A stretch of 64,000 bases of DNA from Oreohelix idahoensis (GCA_024509875.1 JAMPIV010006374.1:62001-126000), one strand, 5' to 3'; positions 1 to 11,630 are shown, numbered from the stretch's first letter. Numbers and translations: made by a program. Notes: generated from the letters alone by a model not told the origin.

Positions 1-933
1 GTAACAAATGATGTCACGCCTGTAGGTCTTCTGGTAGTGTTAGACATTTTTGACGTGTCTGACGCGGTAGTGTTAGACGGGTAAAACTGCTCCTTGGGGT
101 TGTGTTCTTTTCTGTAAAAAAAAAAAATGGAACACACAAATAACTAATGAGTAGGCCTAAGCTATGTATATTTACCAAGTCAAAGTTCTAAACGCATACA
201 TAATATAGTCAAACAATATTTAACTAGAACAAAAGGTAATATATAGTAATTGGGAGGGTGAAGGTATGATAATATTCTTATAATACTTATGATAAGTAAA
301 ATCTATTAAATATCTAACTGGAAACAGCAGGCCTGTACACACCCCCCCAAACCCATCTTTACTATTTTTGTTGCATTTTGTTTTATCTCGTTACTGTTTG
401 TTTAGATTTTTTTTTTAATTTTATTCATTTATTTTTAAAATGACATAGGCCTGTGCACAAAATTGGTAATTTTCATTTATCCTAATTACAGTGATTTGAC
501 AGATGTGATGCCACTTTCATGTATCGACGGTTATTCATGTTATCTGGAATTGAAAACATGTAGGCCTACTCTAATTATAACCCTTCAGAGGTTGAACGGG
601 ATATGTCTCTTCATCATAAATAAAAATAAAAAAAAAGCATTCAAAATATATTTATTTCCAAAAAATGTAGTGAAATGAACAGTGGGACATGGGTCTGATA
701 ACAGGGTAGGCTATAGGATATGGAATCGCCATCCATTTCTATTCCTGACCATCTTAAACTGTGTCAAAAATATTCCTGTAAGCAGCTGTAAACCAAGGAA
801 TTTCATTCAAACACTATAATTTTGGGCATGGTTAAAAATAAAACTGTAAATACATTGTAAATTACAGACGCAAGTACAGTAGGCCTATCTATAAACTGGA
901 CTTATTAAAATATGTTTTAAAAACGAATTTATT
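1..933. other. No gene recognised, AT-rich
   Basis: I see no convincing coding exon or structured repeat here. The stretch is AT-rich with short poly-A and poly-T runs and scattered copies of the word taggccta. A 71-codon open frame at 463-678 has low-complexity composition and no recognisable motif, so I do not call it. If the BED-like exon at 940-1163 belongs to a spliced gene, this stretch is the beginning of its first intron. Confidence 0.6.
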
Positions 934-939
934 ACTTAC

Positions 940-1163
940 CTCAGCTGAAATGAACGATTTAATACAACTTGAAAGCGCAGACAAGTTCTTGGTGTTTTTT
1001 TTCCAGTAGCATGCGACTTTACTGCACTTTCTCCCATGCAGGTCAAATATATTTCTTTTTTACACATAGTGCAATTTGCGTAATTTGCAGTTTTTCCAGG
1101 CACTATCCATGTTGTATAACTTGGCATTTCTAGCCATTTATACTGAAAGTGACAACCAGGCAT
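940..1163 (-). CDS. Coding exon with BED-like zinc finger
   Basis: Minus-strand exon of about 74 codons from an ATG at 1163 to a strong splice donor (exon GAG, intron gtaagt at 939-934). The peptide starts MPGCHFQYKW and carries CTMC, then a MGESAVKSH segment and a second basic stretch ATGKK. This resembles the zinc finger at the N terminus of hAT-type transposases and of host proteins derived from them, with Cys-x2-Cys followed by a 'GxxAxxSH' helix. It would bind DNA in the nucleus. The second histidine after GKK, usual in the family, is not seen before the frame turns to TPRTC. The next exon would lie at positions below 934 and was not found. A hAT relic or a domesticated gene are both possible. 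Confidence 0.45.
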
Positions 1164-1251
1164 GTTGCTAAATAATAATTTCAAAGGTGGCAATGCTTGA
1201 TTCGAATAGCAGACGCGAGCGCTAAAAATAAATTTGTGCGTTCACGTCATT

Positions 1252-1303
1252 AACGCAAACCGCCGAAAACGCAAACCGCCGAAAACGCAAACCGCCGAAA
1301 ACG
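1252..1303. repeat. 16-bp tandem repeat, 3.25 copies
   Basis: Perfect head-to-tail copies of a 16-bp unit beginning aacgcaaaccgccgaa at 1252, 1268 and 1284, followed by a 4-bp partial copy. It is much more GC-rich than its surroundings. It lies about 90 bp upstream of the minus-strand start codon at 1163, so it sits where a promoter or 5' UTR of the BED-like exon would be. A regulatory role is only a guess. Confidence 0.9.
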
Positions 1304-1539
1304 TCTGGAAATGGATTTAGTGCGCAAAGGGAAGTAAAAATTTATGGTAACTGAAGTTTAATGAAAAATGGACACCAAGCATCCAACTTTCGATTCGTAT
1401 TTTTTTTCCAGGTCCGATACAGGAAATTCAAGGCTTTTAGCCATTTTTTCAGCCTTTTCAAGGCCTGGAATTTTTTTTTCTTTCGTTTTCCAGCCTTTTC
1501 CAGGTCGCTACGAACCCTGATAATAGTAAAAACAGTAAC

Positions 1540-2080
1540 AGACAACCACACATACATAAAAGAAAAAATATTAACAAGGATAACCACATACACATAAAAC
1601 TCAAAACAGTAACAGACAACCAAATACACATAAAATTTAACAAAGACAACCACATACACAGAAAAGTTAACAAAGACAACCACATACACAGAAAAGTCGA
1701 AACATTAACAAAGACAACCATACATACATAAAAGATAAAATGTTAACAAAGACAATCAGAGACACATACAAGTCAAACTGTTAACAAGGATAACCACATA
1801 CACATAAAAGTCAAAACATTAACAAAGACAATCATAGACACATAAAACTCAAATGTTAACAAAGACAACCACATTCACATAAAAGTTAACAAAGATAACC
1901 ATATTCACATGTCAAAATGTTAACAAAGACAACCACATACATATAAATCAAATTGTTAACAAAGACAACCACATACACAAAAGTCAAAACCTTAACAAAG
2001 ACAACCACATTCACATAAACATTAAAACATTAACAAAAACACCCAGATGCATGTCAAAACGTTAACAAAGGCATCCACAT
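1540..2080. repeat. Degenerate ~40-bp minisatellite
   Basis: Diverged tandem units of roughly 38-42 bp built on ttaacaaagacaaccacat followed by acacataaaagtc. About 13 units are visible, with many substitutions and short indels, so this array looks older than its neighbours. The open frames on both strands are by-products of the repeat. The 190 bp before it (1350-1530) are poly-T rich with repeated 'ccttttc' words and no gene. Confidence 0.85.
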
Positions 2081-2214
2081 AAATACTAAAACATTTAAAA
2101 CTGATTGACCAGCATTAATCACCTCAGTTTGATAATTCCTTGTCGTCTAGAAACTTTCCATGAAGGCCCCTCTAGTGAGAGATCAACATCAACATGGTTG
2201 TCTTTTGTCGACCT

Positions 2215-3038
2215 TCCCAGCGAGATCTAGACGGATATTTATTCAAATGAGATCTAAACGGATATTACACCAAAAGAGATCTAAATGGATATTACATCAA
2301 ATGATATCTAGATGGATATTACATCAAATGAGATCTAGATGGATATTACATCAAATGAGATCTAGACGGATATTAAATCAAATGAGATTAGATGGATATT
2401 AAATCAAATGAGACCTAGACGGATATTAAATCAAATGAGATCTAGACGGAAATTACATCAAAAGAGATCTAGACGGATATTAAATCAAATGAGATCTAGA
2501 TGGATATTAAATCAAATGAGATCTAGACGGATATTACATCAAGAGATCTAGATGGATATTACATCAAATGAGATCTAGATGGATATTAAATCAAATGAGA
2601 TATAGATGGATATTACATCAAATGAGATCTAGACGGATATTAAATCAAATGAGATCTAGATGGATATTAAATCAAATGAGATCTAGACGGATATTACATC
2701 AAGAGATCTAGATGGATATTACATCAAAAGAGATCTAGACGGATATTAAATCAAATGAGATCTAGACGGATATTAAATAAAATGAGATCTAGATGGATAT
2801 TACATCAAAAGAGATCTAGACGGATATTACATCAAACAAGATCTAGATGGATATTAATTCAAATGAGATCTAGACGGATATTAAATCAAATGAGATCTAG
2901 ATGGATATTACATCAAAAGAGATCTAGACGGATATTAAATCAAATGAGATCTAGATGGATATTAAATCAAATGAGATCTAGATGGATATTAAATCAAATG
3001 AGATCTAGATGGATATTAAATCAAATGAGATCTAGAAC
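2215..3038. repeat. 27-bp minisatellite, ~30 copies
   Basis: Tandem 27-bp units of the form gagatctagaYggatatta followed by aatcaaat or catcaaaa. Two common variants differ at the C/T site and at aaatcaaat versus catcaaaag. Each unit keeps an agatct hexamer, a BglII site. Because 27 is a multiple of three, the array reads through as a 9-residue peptide repeat (MRSRWILNQ), which explains the open frames at 2160-2402 and 2755-3147. I do not regard these as genes. Confidence 0.95.
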
Positions 3039-3052
3039 AGGAAGGTACAAAC

Positions 3053-4053
3053 TGTGTATGTCTGTATGTGTCTGTGTGCATGTGTATGTGTGCATGTTTG
3101 GTGCTTGTATGTGCATGTGTTTGGTGCATATATGTGTATGTGTTTAGTGCATGTTTGGTGCATGTGTTTGTGTGCATGTATGGGGCATGTTTTTGTGTGC
3201 ATGTATGGGGCATGTGTTTGTGTGCATGTATGGGACATGTGTTTGTGTGCATGTATGGGGCATGTGTTTGGTGCATGTACGGGGCATGCTCTGGTGCATG
3301 TGATTGGTGCATGCATAGGGCATGTGATTGGTGCATGTACAGGGTATGTTCTGGTGCATGCATGGGGGCATATTTTGGGGCATGTTTTGGTGTGTATGTA
3401 TGGGGCATGTTCTGGTCATGTATGGGGCATGTGTTTGGTGGATGTATAGGGCATGCGTTTGTGTGCATGTATGGGGCATGTGTTTGTGTGCATGTATGGG
3501 GCATGTGTTTGTGTGCATGTATGGGGCATGTGATTGGTGCATGTATGGGGCATGTGTTTGTATGCATGTATGGGGCATGTGTTTGTGTGCATGTATGGGG
3601 CATGTGATTGGTGCATGTATGGGGCATGTGTTTGTGTGCATGTAAGGGGCATGTGTTTGTGTGCATGTATGGGGCATGTGTTTGTGTGCATGTATGGGGC
3701 ATATGTTTGTGTGCATGTATGGGGCATGTGTTTATGTGCATGTATGGGGCATATGTTTGTGTGCATGTATGGGGCATATGTTTGTGTGCATGTATGGGGC
3801 ATATGTTTGTGTGCATGTATGGGGCATATGTTTGTGTGCATGTATGGGGCATGTGATTGGTGCATGTATGGGGCATGTGTTTGTGTGCATGTATGGGGCA
3901 TATGTTTGTGTGCATGTATGGGGCATGTGATTGGTGCATGTATGGGGCATGTGATTGGTGCATGTATGGGGCATGTGTTTGTGTGCATGTATGGGGCATA
4001 TGTTTGTGTGCATGTATGGGGCATATGTTTGTGTGCATGTATGGGGCATGTGT
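3053..4053. repeat. 25-bp TG-rich minisatellite, ~40 copies
   Basis: Tandem units of 24-25 bp based on gtgcatgtatggggcatgtg plus tttgt or attg. The first 150 bp are diverged and grade from simple (TG)n-like sequence; copies become nearly identical after 3440. Alternating purine-pyrimidine runs (tgtgtgcatgtat) could adopt Z-form DNA. The array has long open frames on both strands, for example 349 codons at 3016-4065 minus, composed only of the repeat. These are not genes. Confidence 0.95.
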
Positions 4054-4799
4054 AGTATTTGACACAGAATATTAACTGATCATCCACATCAGATTATTTC
4101 TATATAAGTTTTTGTGATTGATTCAGCAGAAACACATTCCAGAATGTTTTTGTGGTACTAATTGATTCAGCAGAAACACATTTCACAAATTTCTTGGCAC
4201 ATATTTAAAGAGGGCAGGGCAGAACTGAGTGGGTTGGACTCTAGTGCAGATTACGTGACTTGAGGAAAAAAGATAATAACAATGATAATTTTCATGTTCT
4301 TATAACAAAACTTTGTTGAATTATTTTTGACACATATTTTATGGAGCTTCACTGCCAAAGAATAAAGAAGACCTAAAATATTCACATGTAAGTTTACAAT
4401 TTTACTTCATTTTTTTTTTTTCAAAGTTTTTAAAAAATCCCAATCACAAGCTGGCATATCCTATTTGGACTTTTAAAAAATCACAGAGCCACTAAATTAT
4501 GCAATTGCTGAGTAAACCTCACGGCATGTAAGCATCACTCCTTGAAAGGTGGGGGGTGGGGGGGGGGGGAGGTGTCACAATCATGATACCTTACACCACT
4601 CTGAAAAATCCTAAGGTCGGTCTGTCTGGTGGTGTGTATGTATGTATCTATGTATGTATGTATGAAACAAGTCTTTAAAATTGACCTTTTTATTTACAAA
4701 GAATATATATTCGTTTATGAAGCCACTGGAAAGAAACTACAGTTTCATTAGCAATGGCAACCGGATACTGTCACCCCTTATCATGAATGGAAAGATCCA
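4054..4799. other. No gene; TATG microsatellite and G-run
   Basis: Unique AT-rich intron-like sequence. It contains a duplicated phrase 'attgattcagcagaaacaca' at about 4118 and 4159, a long G-run at 4549-4570, and a short (TATG)n microsatellite at 4636-4663. No coding potential was recognised. Confidence 0.6.
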
Positions 4800-4916
4800 C
4801 TGACCCTTATTAATTTTCTGCATTGGCAAAGATGTAGCCACCTTCGCCCGCCTCACAATGCGTGTTAGGGAAAACTCCAAACTTACAATGAAGACCAAAG
4901 CTGCTGTATATAGTGA
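4800..4916 (+). pseudogene. LINE reverse transcriptase fossil, part 1
   Basis: This piece matches the LINE at 45074-46411 over its thumb region: 'gcattggcaaagatgtagcc' through 'gaagaccaaagctg' parallels 45753-45840. The reading frame is broken. The match stops at about 4916 and resumes at about 5651, so one old LINE copy was split by a later 735-bp insertion. See part 2 at 5651-6045. Confidence 0.75.
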
Positions 4917-5650
4917 TCTGGCCGTGGATCTGAGACATGTAGGGTTCACTGCAAGGGTCATGGCTGTTGAGGTGGGTGCAAGAGGGCTCGTGGCTGCATC
5001 AGTGTATGATTTATTGAAACTGTTGGGGCTGAGGGGACAGTCGAGAACAAGGGCAATGAAGAGGCTTAGTGAAACTGCGGAAAAGGCATCATGCTGGCTG
5101 TGGAACAACCGCAATGGGCTATGGAACTCGGGACAGTAAACTCTATCTCCAGCTGCGCTACAGGAAACATCTGGAAAGTGGAAAATTTTTTGAAGTCCGC
5201 AATACATTGAGTTTTTCGTTGTATTGGTGAAAGGACAGTGGCTTACAGGCAACACGTGGTGTATATTATATGAGGTGTCGGGTGCAAGTAGATTTCAGTT
5301 GCTAGCGTGCAGTGGCTTCAAGCCTCATTGGCTTTGCGCAGGTGGGTCAGTGTCTGTCCCTAGTCGTGGTGTGCTGTGGCACAATAATTTGTTTTCAACA
5401 TATGGGTTACTCTCACAATTGCCTCCGGCTGGCAGAATTGTGGATTTTAAAGCTGCAACCAAGGTGGAGTGGGTTCATTTTCTACATAAGAAAATAGGAG
5501 GCGGAGACACTTGGGAGTCATGACCCAGGTGGGCCCGCCCCCCCTTAGAGTGTAAAGGAGAATAAAGGGCCGAAACACTTGTTTGACCGGGGGACTACTT
5601 CTGATGATCAGATTGCCTCCCGTTGTATAAGCTCTGTATAGAGTTTCCTA
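4917..5650. other. ~735-bp insertion inside a LINE, unidentified
   Basis: Sequence that interrupts the LINE fossil. It has a 172-codon minus-strand open frame (4737-5255) and a 99-codon plus-strand frame, neither with motifs I recognise. The segment 5280-5600 ends in 'aataaaggg' about 40 bp after a C-run, so it may be a transcribed element such as a processed copy or SINE. I could not define terminal repeats or target duplications. Confidence 0.4.
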
Positions 5651-6045
5651 TCATCGACTGCATTACCAGAAAACTTCTATATGACAGCGAGACATGGAAA
5701 ACCTACGCTAAGTAAGAAAGAAGGCACAATACCTTCTGTCTACGGTGTCTAGGCCATATCCTCGGTTTTCATGGAAGGACAGAGTGACAAATGTCAAGGT
5801 GTTGTCACGTACTGGCGTTCAAAGCATGTATACACTGCTTAGCGCAGACTACACTGGCTTGGCCATTGCCGCCACATGGTAGATGGTCGCATCCAGAAAG
5901 ATATCTTCTAAGGACAACTGGCAGATGGCAAATGAACAGTTGGGTGACTGCAGCTGAGGTTCAAAGATGTGTGTAAGAGAGACATGAGGGCACTGGACAT
6001 AAATCCAGCAACCTGGAAGGATGAAGCTGCCGATCGCACCTTGGT
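5651..6045 (+). pseudogene. LINE reverse transcriptase fossil, part 2
   Basis: Continues the copy begun at 4800 and matches 45846-46235 of the intact relative: 'tatatgacagcgagacatgg', then the region coding for the RRLRWLGHVRR-type C-terminal segment, ending at 'gaagctgccgatcgcacc'. Several stops and frameshifts make it inactive. It is much more diverged from the 45-kb copy than chance decay of a recent insertion would allow, so it is an older member of that family. Confidence 0.8.
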
Positions 6046-6739
6046 TGACCTGCCTCAGGATCTGCTTTCATAGCATAATATGATGCTTTTTTCCTTCTCT
6101 TCAGATCACTATGATTTTTGTTTTGGAACTGCTGATAACCATCCCTATCTTCCAGCTCTTCCTTACAGACTTGCAGGTTTGATTGAAGATGTGCCTTATT
6201 TAGCAATCAGGGCAGCATCGCCGGCAAATACCAGCTCTGAAGTACAAACCTGTCTCATCTTCCAGTACCTCACTAATACTTTTTGGCCCTTTCCTTACAT
6301 GCTTTGATGAAATCGTCCATGAGCAGTATGAAAAGACAAGGTGACAGAATATCACCCTGTCTTACACAAGTGGTGGTCCTGAACTCTTCCGACTTATGGT
6401 TTGCTGCCTTCACATAATTTCTGCAAGTCTTGTAGAAGCTCTGTATAGCATGAATCAGAGGTGCTGGAATGTTCTTCCTTGCCAAGCAGTCCTAAAGTCT
6501 GCTCCAGAGGACCTTATCAAACACATTCTCTAGATCCAAGAAACAAAGAAGCATTTCACCTTTATACTCAAGGGCATTTTCACTCAGGTGTCTGAGTGTG
6601 AAGGTAAGGTCCTGAGTACTTTGGTTTGCTCGGAAGCCACATTGGACCTCATCCATTTGTGGCTCAGCCAGGCATCAGAGTCTCTGCTCCAGTATACTAG
6701 AGTAAATTTTACCAGGGACACTAAGCAGGGATATGCCAC
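6046..6739 (-). pseudogene. Non-LTR retrotransposon RT fragment, dead
   Basis: Minus-strand reverse transcriptase remnant. Reading from 6730 downward it shows a 'GISLLSVPGKIYS' entry, CGFRANQSTQD, then FLDLENVFDKV (palm motif A), then TTCVRQGDILSPCLF (motif B), then LVFAGDAALIA near 6235-6210, where the catalytic pair normally reads ADD. The first aspartate is therefore replaced by glycine. There are also in-frame stops at 'RL*CLAE' and 'RL*DCLA'. It is cut off at 6740 by the LTR of the next element. Confidence 0.85.
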
Positions 6740-7599
6740 TGTTAAGTCATAATTTGGTAATGGGAGTTAGGGGGTTATAGATTTATATGTATGGGTCGGA
6801 TTTTTGTACACACGCTAGTTAGCACGGTGTTAGTGATGAGATGATTTTTTAGGTGGGGGGCTTTGTGCTCGGTAATTTTTGAGCATAGCTCAACTGAGTA
6901 GTTGTTAGTTTATTTGTAAAAAATAAGATAAAGAAAGTTTTCTAATGTTCCTAGTGGGGTTTTGGGTCAGAGACGGTTGAGCTGAGCTAAGTTCTCACGC
7001 GGTGAGTTCGCGCATGGGTGATTTTTACTGAGCTGTGCCGAGAGGCTGTAATCTCGACACAGTGCGTTCCTGGCAAAGCTTCGGGATGGTTGTTATCTAT
7101 CTCGCTAGTGTGTTCCAGTGGATATTTTTTGTGAATGGAGAGTTTGATAGATATTGAAGATATTTTGAGGCCATGAGTTGTGCAGGCCATTATTTCATAT
7201 TCATATTCCTGTGATGGATTTTTGCAATTGAAGGGAATGCTGTTTCTCCCAGGGGATTTATCATTTAAAGCCACGGATCACGTTGGCTCGTTGATGTATT
7301 ATATTCATATTGATTCAAAGCCATGGAGTATGTTAGCTCCGGCTATATTACTGTAAACTGCGATATATGCAGTCCCTTTTGATGGATATTTTGCTATAAT
7401 TACGATGGAATGTGAGCTGCTTTGTTCGGCAGCCTATGTATTTGGGATTTAGTACCTGCGACTGAGTTTCCAGGGATTTACTTACTTGATGCTTCATATT
7501 TTGCTGTAAACTGTGTTTCCATGATGTCTTCGTGACTGTGACGTTAATAAACTGTGTAGAACGTTATATTAGTTCCTGCTTCCTGATCCAATGTTGCTA
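6740..7599 (+). repeat. 5' terminal direct repeat (LTR-like, 860 bp)
   Basis: Nearly identical to 12009-12854. It starts tgttaagtcataatttgg and ends ccaatgttgcta; the two copies differ by scattered substitutions and small indels, for example a 6-bp gain of ttcata near 7200. A poly(A) signal (aataaa at about 7546) lies near the 3' end in both. The repeat starts with TG but does not end in a canonical CA. Directly after it comes tgggtgcgtg, which could be a primer-binding site. The left flank is the LINE fossil, and its last bases (gccac) do not clearly match the right flank, so a target duplication is unproven. Confidence 0.75.
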
Positions 7600-8930
7600 T
7601 GGGTGCGTGTGTGTGCTATGGATTTAATCATACTTATGACATTCACGTATCTTGATGTATACATATTTACACACCTGTCGGCCACCCGTAAGCCCGACCA
7701 CACTGACTTGTCAATGTCAGTGACCTAACACACACCCACCACCATAAACATTCTGCTGAGGTTGTTAAAGAAAATAAACTTTACCAGAAAGTGGTGAGCC
7801 AGTTTTATGGGGCGCTATATTATCCACAGAAGGAACAGTATTCCCCAGATCAGCGGAGTATATTAGTGAAATATATTAACATTTGGCTTCCTCCACTAAC
7901 GTCAAGTACTGAGCCAGTAATACGGTGTGTTTGACATTGTACCTCTACAACTACAGGGAGTTCAGGTACATATTTGCAGTGTTTCCAGTCCTTCTATACG
8001 TATGCCACAAGTCAAGACTTGCAGTGTTTCCAGTTCTTCTGTTTGTATGCTGGTTTTCAAGTAGACGTCAGGCAGTATTGTCAAGAACCAGAGAGTTCCA
8101 GTACCTTTCAACGTTAGATTTCTTCAGACTGTGTGATGCCCATCGTTTTGGCGGAAAGGACAGGATTGTTTTCTTTTTGCAAGATAAGTGGTTTTTGTTT
8201 TGTAAACTGTGCCCCTTTGTGTATATGTGGAACGAGCCTTCCTCTTTTATATGCATTATCTGTTCTATATTCTATGTTCCATGTTTAAGCGGGTTTGGTT
8301 GGGTTGGTGACTTACATTAGGATAATCCCAGTTCATCCAGGGCCTATGTAAGCGTTCTATAGGATTTAGTTTGTGAGTGTCAATTGAACGATAATTCCGG
8401 TTCAAGGCTAAAAACCTTGCTGAAGTTCAGATCGCTACTTGCCTCTTACGACAGTAATTGTTTAGGTGTGACGAAGCGTTTCATTGTCGTTGTCGTAGTA
8501 TTTTTTCTGTGCCTTAGTTCATTAATTAAGTTGTTTGTGACTGTCTTCCTCTCTCTTCTTATCTTTTATTTATATACAAATTTTGTGTTTATACACTGTG
8601 CTGTCGGGTGTCTTGTAACTCTATTCGCAGCTGTCATTGCAAGCTTTGCAAAATTTCTTATCTTTATTTCCGCTTTTTGACTTTATTTGATTAATGCGAA
8701 CGTGGTCATTTGTCCTTTATATCTTGTCCTTGTAACTCTTGTTTTTACTGTCTATTTTCTCATGCTCTATCTATTATAATGCATTTTGCTTGTAATTAAT
8801 AACATTATTAATAGTTGGAAAGGTAATTATACAAGTTCTTAAGCAAGGACTTGCCACCCACTGAGTTGGAATAAAGTGAGTTTCTCCAGTTATATTTACA
8901 TAGATTACCTATCTCATATAGAGTTAGACA
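7600..8930. other. Leader of the LTR-flanked element, no gene
   Basis: About 1.3 kb between the 5' terminal repeat and the first possible start codon. A duplicated phrase ('cagtgtttccagt' at about 7976 and 8021) is present. Open frames at 7925-8320 and 8384-8680 are hydrophobic and low in complexity, and I do not support them as genes. It may hold the leader and packaging signals of the element. Confidence 0.45.
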
Positions 8931-10693
8931 ATGTCTACATTAGACATAATGTCCGCGCTGGAGGATATTCTCCAGGATGGTAAGGAGGATGGTTTTCAAG
9001 GCCCAGATCTGGAAGATCATGTATTGAGAAACAGAAAAACCGATTTCTTATGTAATACGGCATCAGATCTTGAGGAGTTTGTGGATATTAAGGTATTTTC
9101 CGGTCTGTTCCTCACATAATTATTACTAGGACCTTGCACAATTACTACGTCAGCACCTTCGTTTTTTTCTGGCAAGATATCTCCACGTACCACATGGTCA
9201 TATACTAAATAACATACACCGCGCTATACGCGACGACGATGTTCATGAGGAGCAAATAAAAGACAACAAACGGAGTGAGCAGGAAAGGGTGAATTTTTAA
9301 GAAGATATTGCTGAGGAAAACAAACTAGATGAGTTGTTGGAGGTCCTTGACGACTGGGAAAGATTAATTGAGAAGTTAAACGAAAACGTGAGGGCACAGG
9401 CTGCTCAAATCCAGGGTCTTCAGGCTCAGGTGGCCCGACTTCAGCCACATATAAAAGAAGCACAAAAAATGAGATTAAAGAAATTGGCACGACAAAGGAG
9501 AGCAAGGAAAGAAAAGGATGAGAGAAAGAGAGTAGAAGAATTAACTATAGAGAAAGAGAAAATGACTAAAGCTTTAGAAAATATTCAAACTCTCTAACAA
9601 GAAATTAAGAGCCTTAAATTGGAGACTACATCTCAAAAGGAAAAATTGAAAGTAGATCTTAGGGATAAAATTGCTAAAGAGAAGACTCTTACTTCTCAGT
9701 TGCACGACTTAAGGTTAGATTACAACAGGCTTCAAGTTAAAACCAATGAAAAAATAAAGAAAGCTCTTGCTAAAGAAAAAGCTAGTGCAGAAGTAGAAAT
9801 TACAAAACTTCGTAGCAGAGTTGATGGCCTATTAGATATTCTCTTAAACAACAAACTGTTGTCTACTGTCAAGGTTGACAGTGTTAGACAAAGTTGATGA
9901 TCAACACTTCACAAATGCAAAGAGTCAGCCATATGCATTCGATGCTAACTATAACATTAAACCAAAATAATACCCATTATGTTCGTAACAATAAGAATTC
10001 TATCATTCCTGTGTACAATGGTTTGCTGATGCTGTTACTCATCATTTTCAGCACAGTCAGTATGATGAACCTGTTAAGCACATTCCCTCATGCAAAAATA
10101 CAAACAATTTTGGTAGGAGAGATTATCATGATTTTAGACAGTACCAAGGGGGTCCATCACGCAGTAATTTTCCTTCTCCAAGAAACTGGAGACAATTTAA
10201 TGGACCTCAATATTTTGGTTCCAACAATTATGGAAATTTTGGAAGAGGTAACTAAACTAGAAATTATCAGCCTTACAACAATTTTTCGCGGAGACAACAA
10301 AATCCACCTAATAGATATTTTGATCAAAGGGGAAATAGTAATCGCAACTTTGCTAACTGGGGTTCTAATCAGAACAATGGTCCCAATAGAAACAATAACA
10401 ATGGTCCCAATAGAGATAATAGTTATGATAGATCTCGATATGACCGTAGATCTCCAAATGATAGATCGCATTGCCATGCTAACTCTGCTCAACAGGAGCC
10501 CCAGGTTATTAGTAATCAAGGTAACAATAATAATAGTGTCTCTAATGCTACTGCTTGCTCTGCTTTCGAGAGAGCATCTCAGTGCCCTGAGTGCACAACT
10601 TTATTCCAGCCTACAACGGTGACTACCTTGAGTTGCGGTCATCCTCTACCTAATCCTCCTGCTTTGTCTACAATCAGAGTTGTACGTGATTAA
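8931..10693 (+). pseudogene. Broken gag-like ORF: coiled coil, N/R-rich tail
   Basis: The only coding region of the element bounded by the repeats at 6740 and 12009. An N-terminal piece starts MSTLDIMSALEDIL (8931). From about 9330 to 9890 a second frame encodes a long Lys/Glu/Leu coiled coil (motifs such as RVEELTIEKEKM), broken by a TAA at 9595. From 9893 a third frame encodes an Asn/Gly/Arg-rich tail with FGRGN and GPNRNNNNGPNR motifs and a final CPEC...CGH cysteine cluster before a stop at 10691. Coiled coil plus basic Asn-rich tail plus Cys motif is what one expects of a nucleocapsid-like structural protein. No polymerase follows. The family was not recognised. Confidence 0.5.
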
Positions 10694-11213
10694 GCTGTTT
10701 CTTTTCAACATGTTCTATATGTCGCCTTGCACCACTTTTCCTGTTCCAGTGAAGACAGTCAGAATTTTGACGCCACACTAGATGATTTTGTATCTGCATG
10801 CTCACAAGAGTTTTCAAGATCACTGCAACTATTGATATTTATAGTATATGTTTAATTTAAGACATTATGTTATTTCCTTTTCATACACCATGTCATGACA
10901 ATATTATTATTATATGACTGTGTTTTGGATAAACGTTGTGTATGTAACAATTATAGTGATAATACTATTTAAACTAAAATTATCATTATGATACATTTCG
11001 GTATTGTACATTGAAAAGGTGTTTTTTCTGACATTGTGATGTATTTTTTCTTTACCCAGCGCTTGATTGTGCGCTAGGGGGTAACTAGGTATAGCGATAT
11101 TATTAATGTTGATGTCTATAACAAGTTCATCATTGGTACTTTATAAGTATATTAACTTGGTTATCATGCATATTATGCTATTTTTAGATGGTAACTAGTT
11201 ATTTGTTCCTTGG
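10694..11213. other. 3' region of the LTR-flanked element, no gene
   Basis: AT-rich non-coding sequence downstream of the gag-like ORF. It contains 'gcgctagggggtaactagg' at about 11070, a possible purine-rich relic. No open frame of interest and no second structural gene. Confidence 0.5.
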
Positions 11214-11228
11214 TATAGATATGCATTG

Positions 11229-11630
11229 GAGAACAAGCTGAATACATTCGAGAACAAATGTCTTAGAAAACTCATGAACATCAGTTGGAAAGAATTCAAG
11301 ACTAATCGACAAATAAGAGAAGACTCTAGGCAGAAATATGTCTCCGACTATATAAGGAAAAGACGATGGTCATATATCGGTCATGTCCTACGAATGCAAA
11401 ACAACAGAATACCACTACAGGCGCTCACTTGGGTTCCTGAGGGTAAGAGGAAAAAAGGAAGACCAAAAGAAACACTCAGAAGAACAATAATAAGAGAAGG
11501 AAGAACGTTGGGTCTAAATAATGTGCAAGAGCTAAGAGGAGTGGCGTCACAACGAACAACCTGGAGAGCACTGGTTTCTGCCTTATGCGCCGTGTTTGGT
11601 GCTTAAAGAATTTATTATTATTATTATTAT
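11229..11630 (+). mobile_element. 5'-truncated LINE 3' end with (ATT)n tail
   Basis: A 402-bp insertion flanked by a perfect 15-bp target duplication, tatagatatgcattg, at 11214-11228 and 11631-11645. It encodes the C-terminal part of a LINE polyprotein: KCLRKLMNISWKEF, then RRWSYIGHVLRM, then GKRKKGRPKETLRR, stopping at 11604-11606. It ends in (TTA)n. The apparent ATG at 11226 straddles the duplicated target, so the ORF start is fortuitous. The copy has no RT catalytic core and cannot move. Confidence 0.9.

Noticed and set aside
1540..3038. CRISPR-like array
   Set aside because: Units are contiguous without unique spacers, and the sequence is animal; these are ordinary minisatellites.
3016..4065. 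A 349-codon minus-strand frame and many overlapping frames rich in Cys, His and Met
   Set aside because: They consist only of the 25-bp tandem repeat, occur in every frame, and have no start, splice or regulatory context.
4737..5255. 172-codon minus-strand ORF
   Set aside because: It spans the junction between the LINE fossil and the inserted sequence, so it cannot be a natural gene; no domain recognised.
9894..10622. 242-codon frame rich in Ile, Leu and Thr
   Set aside because: It is the off-frame reading of the Asn/Arg-rich tail of the gag-like ORF; the other frame has coherent composition and a Cys cluster.
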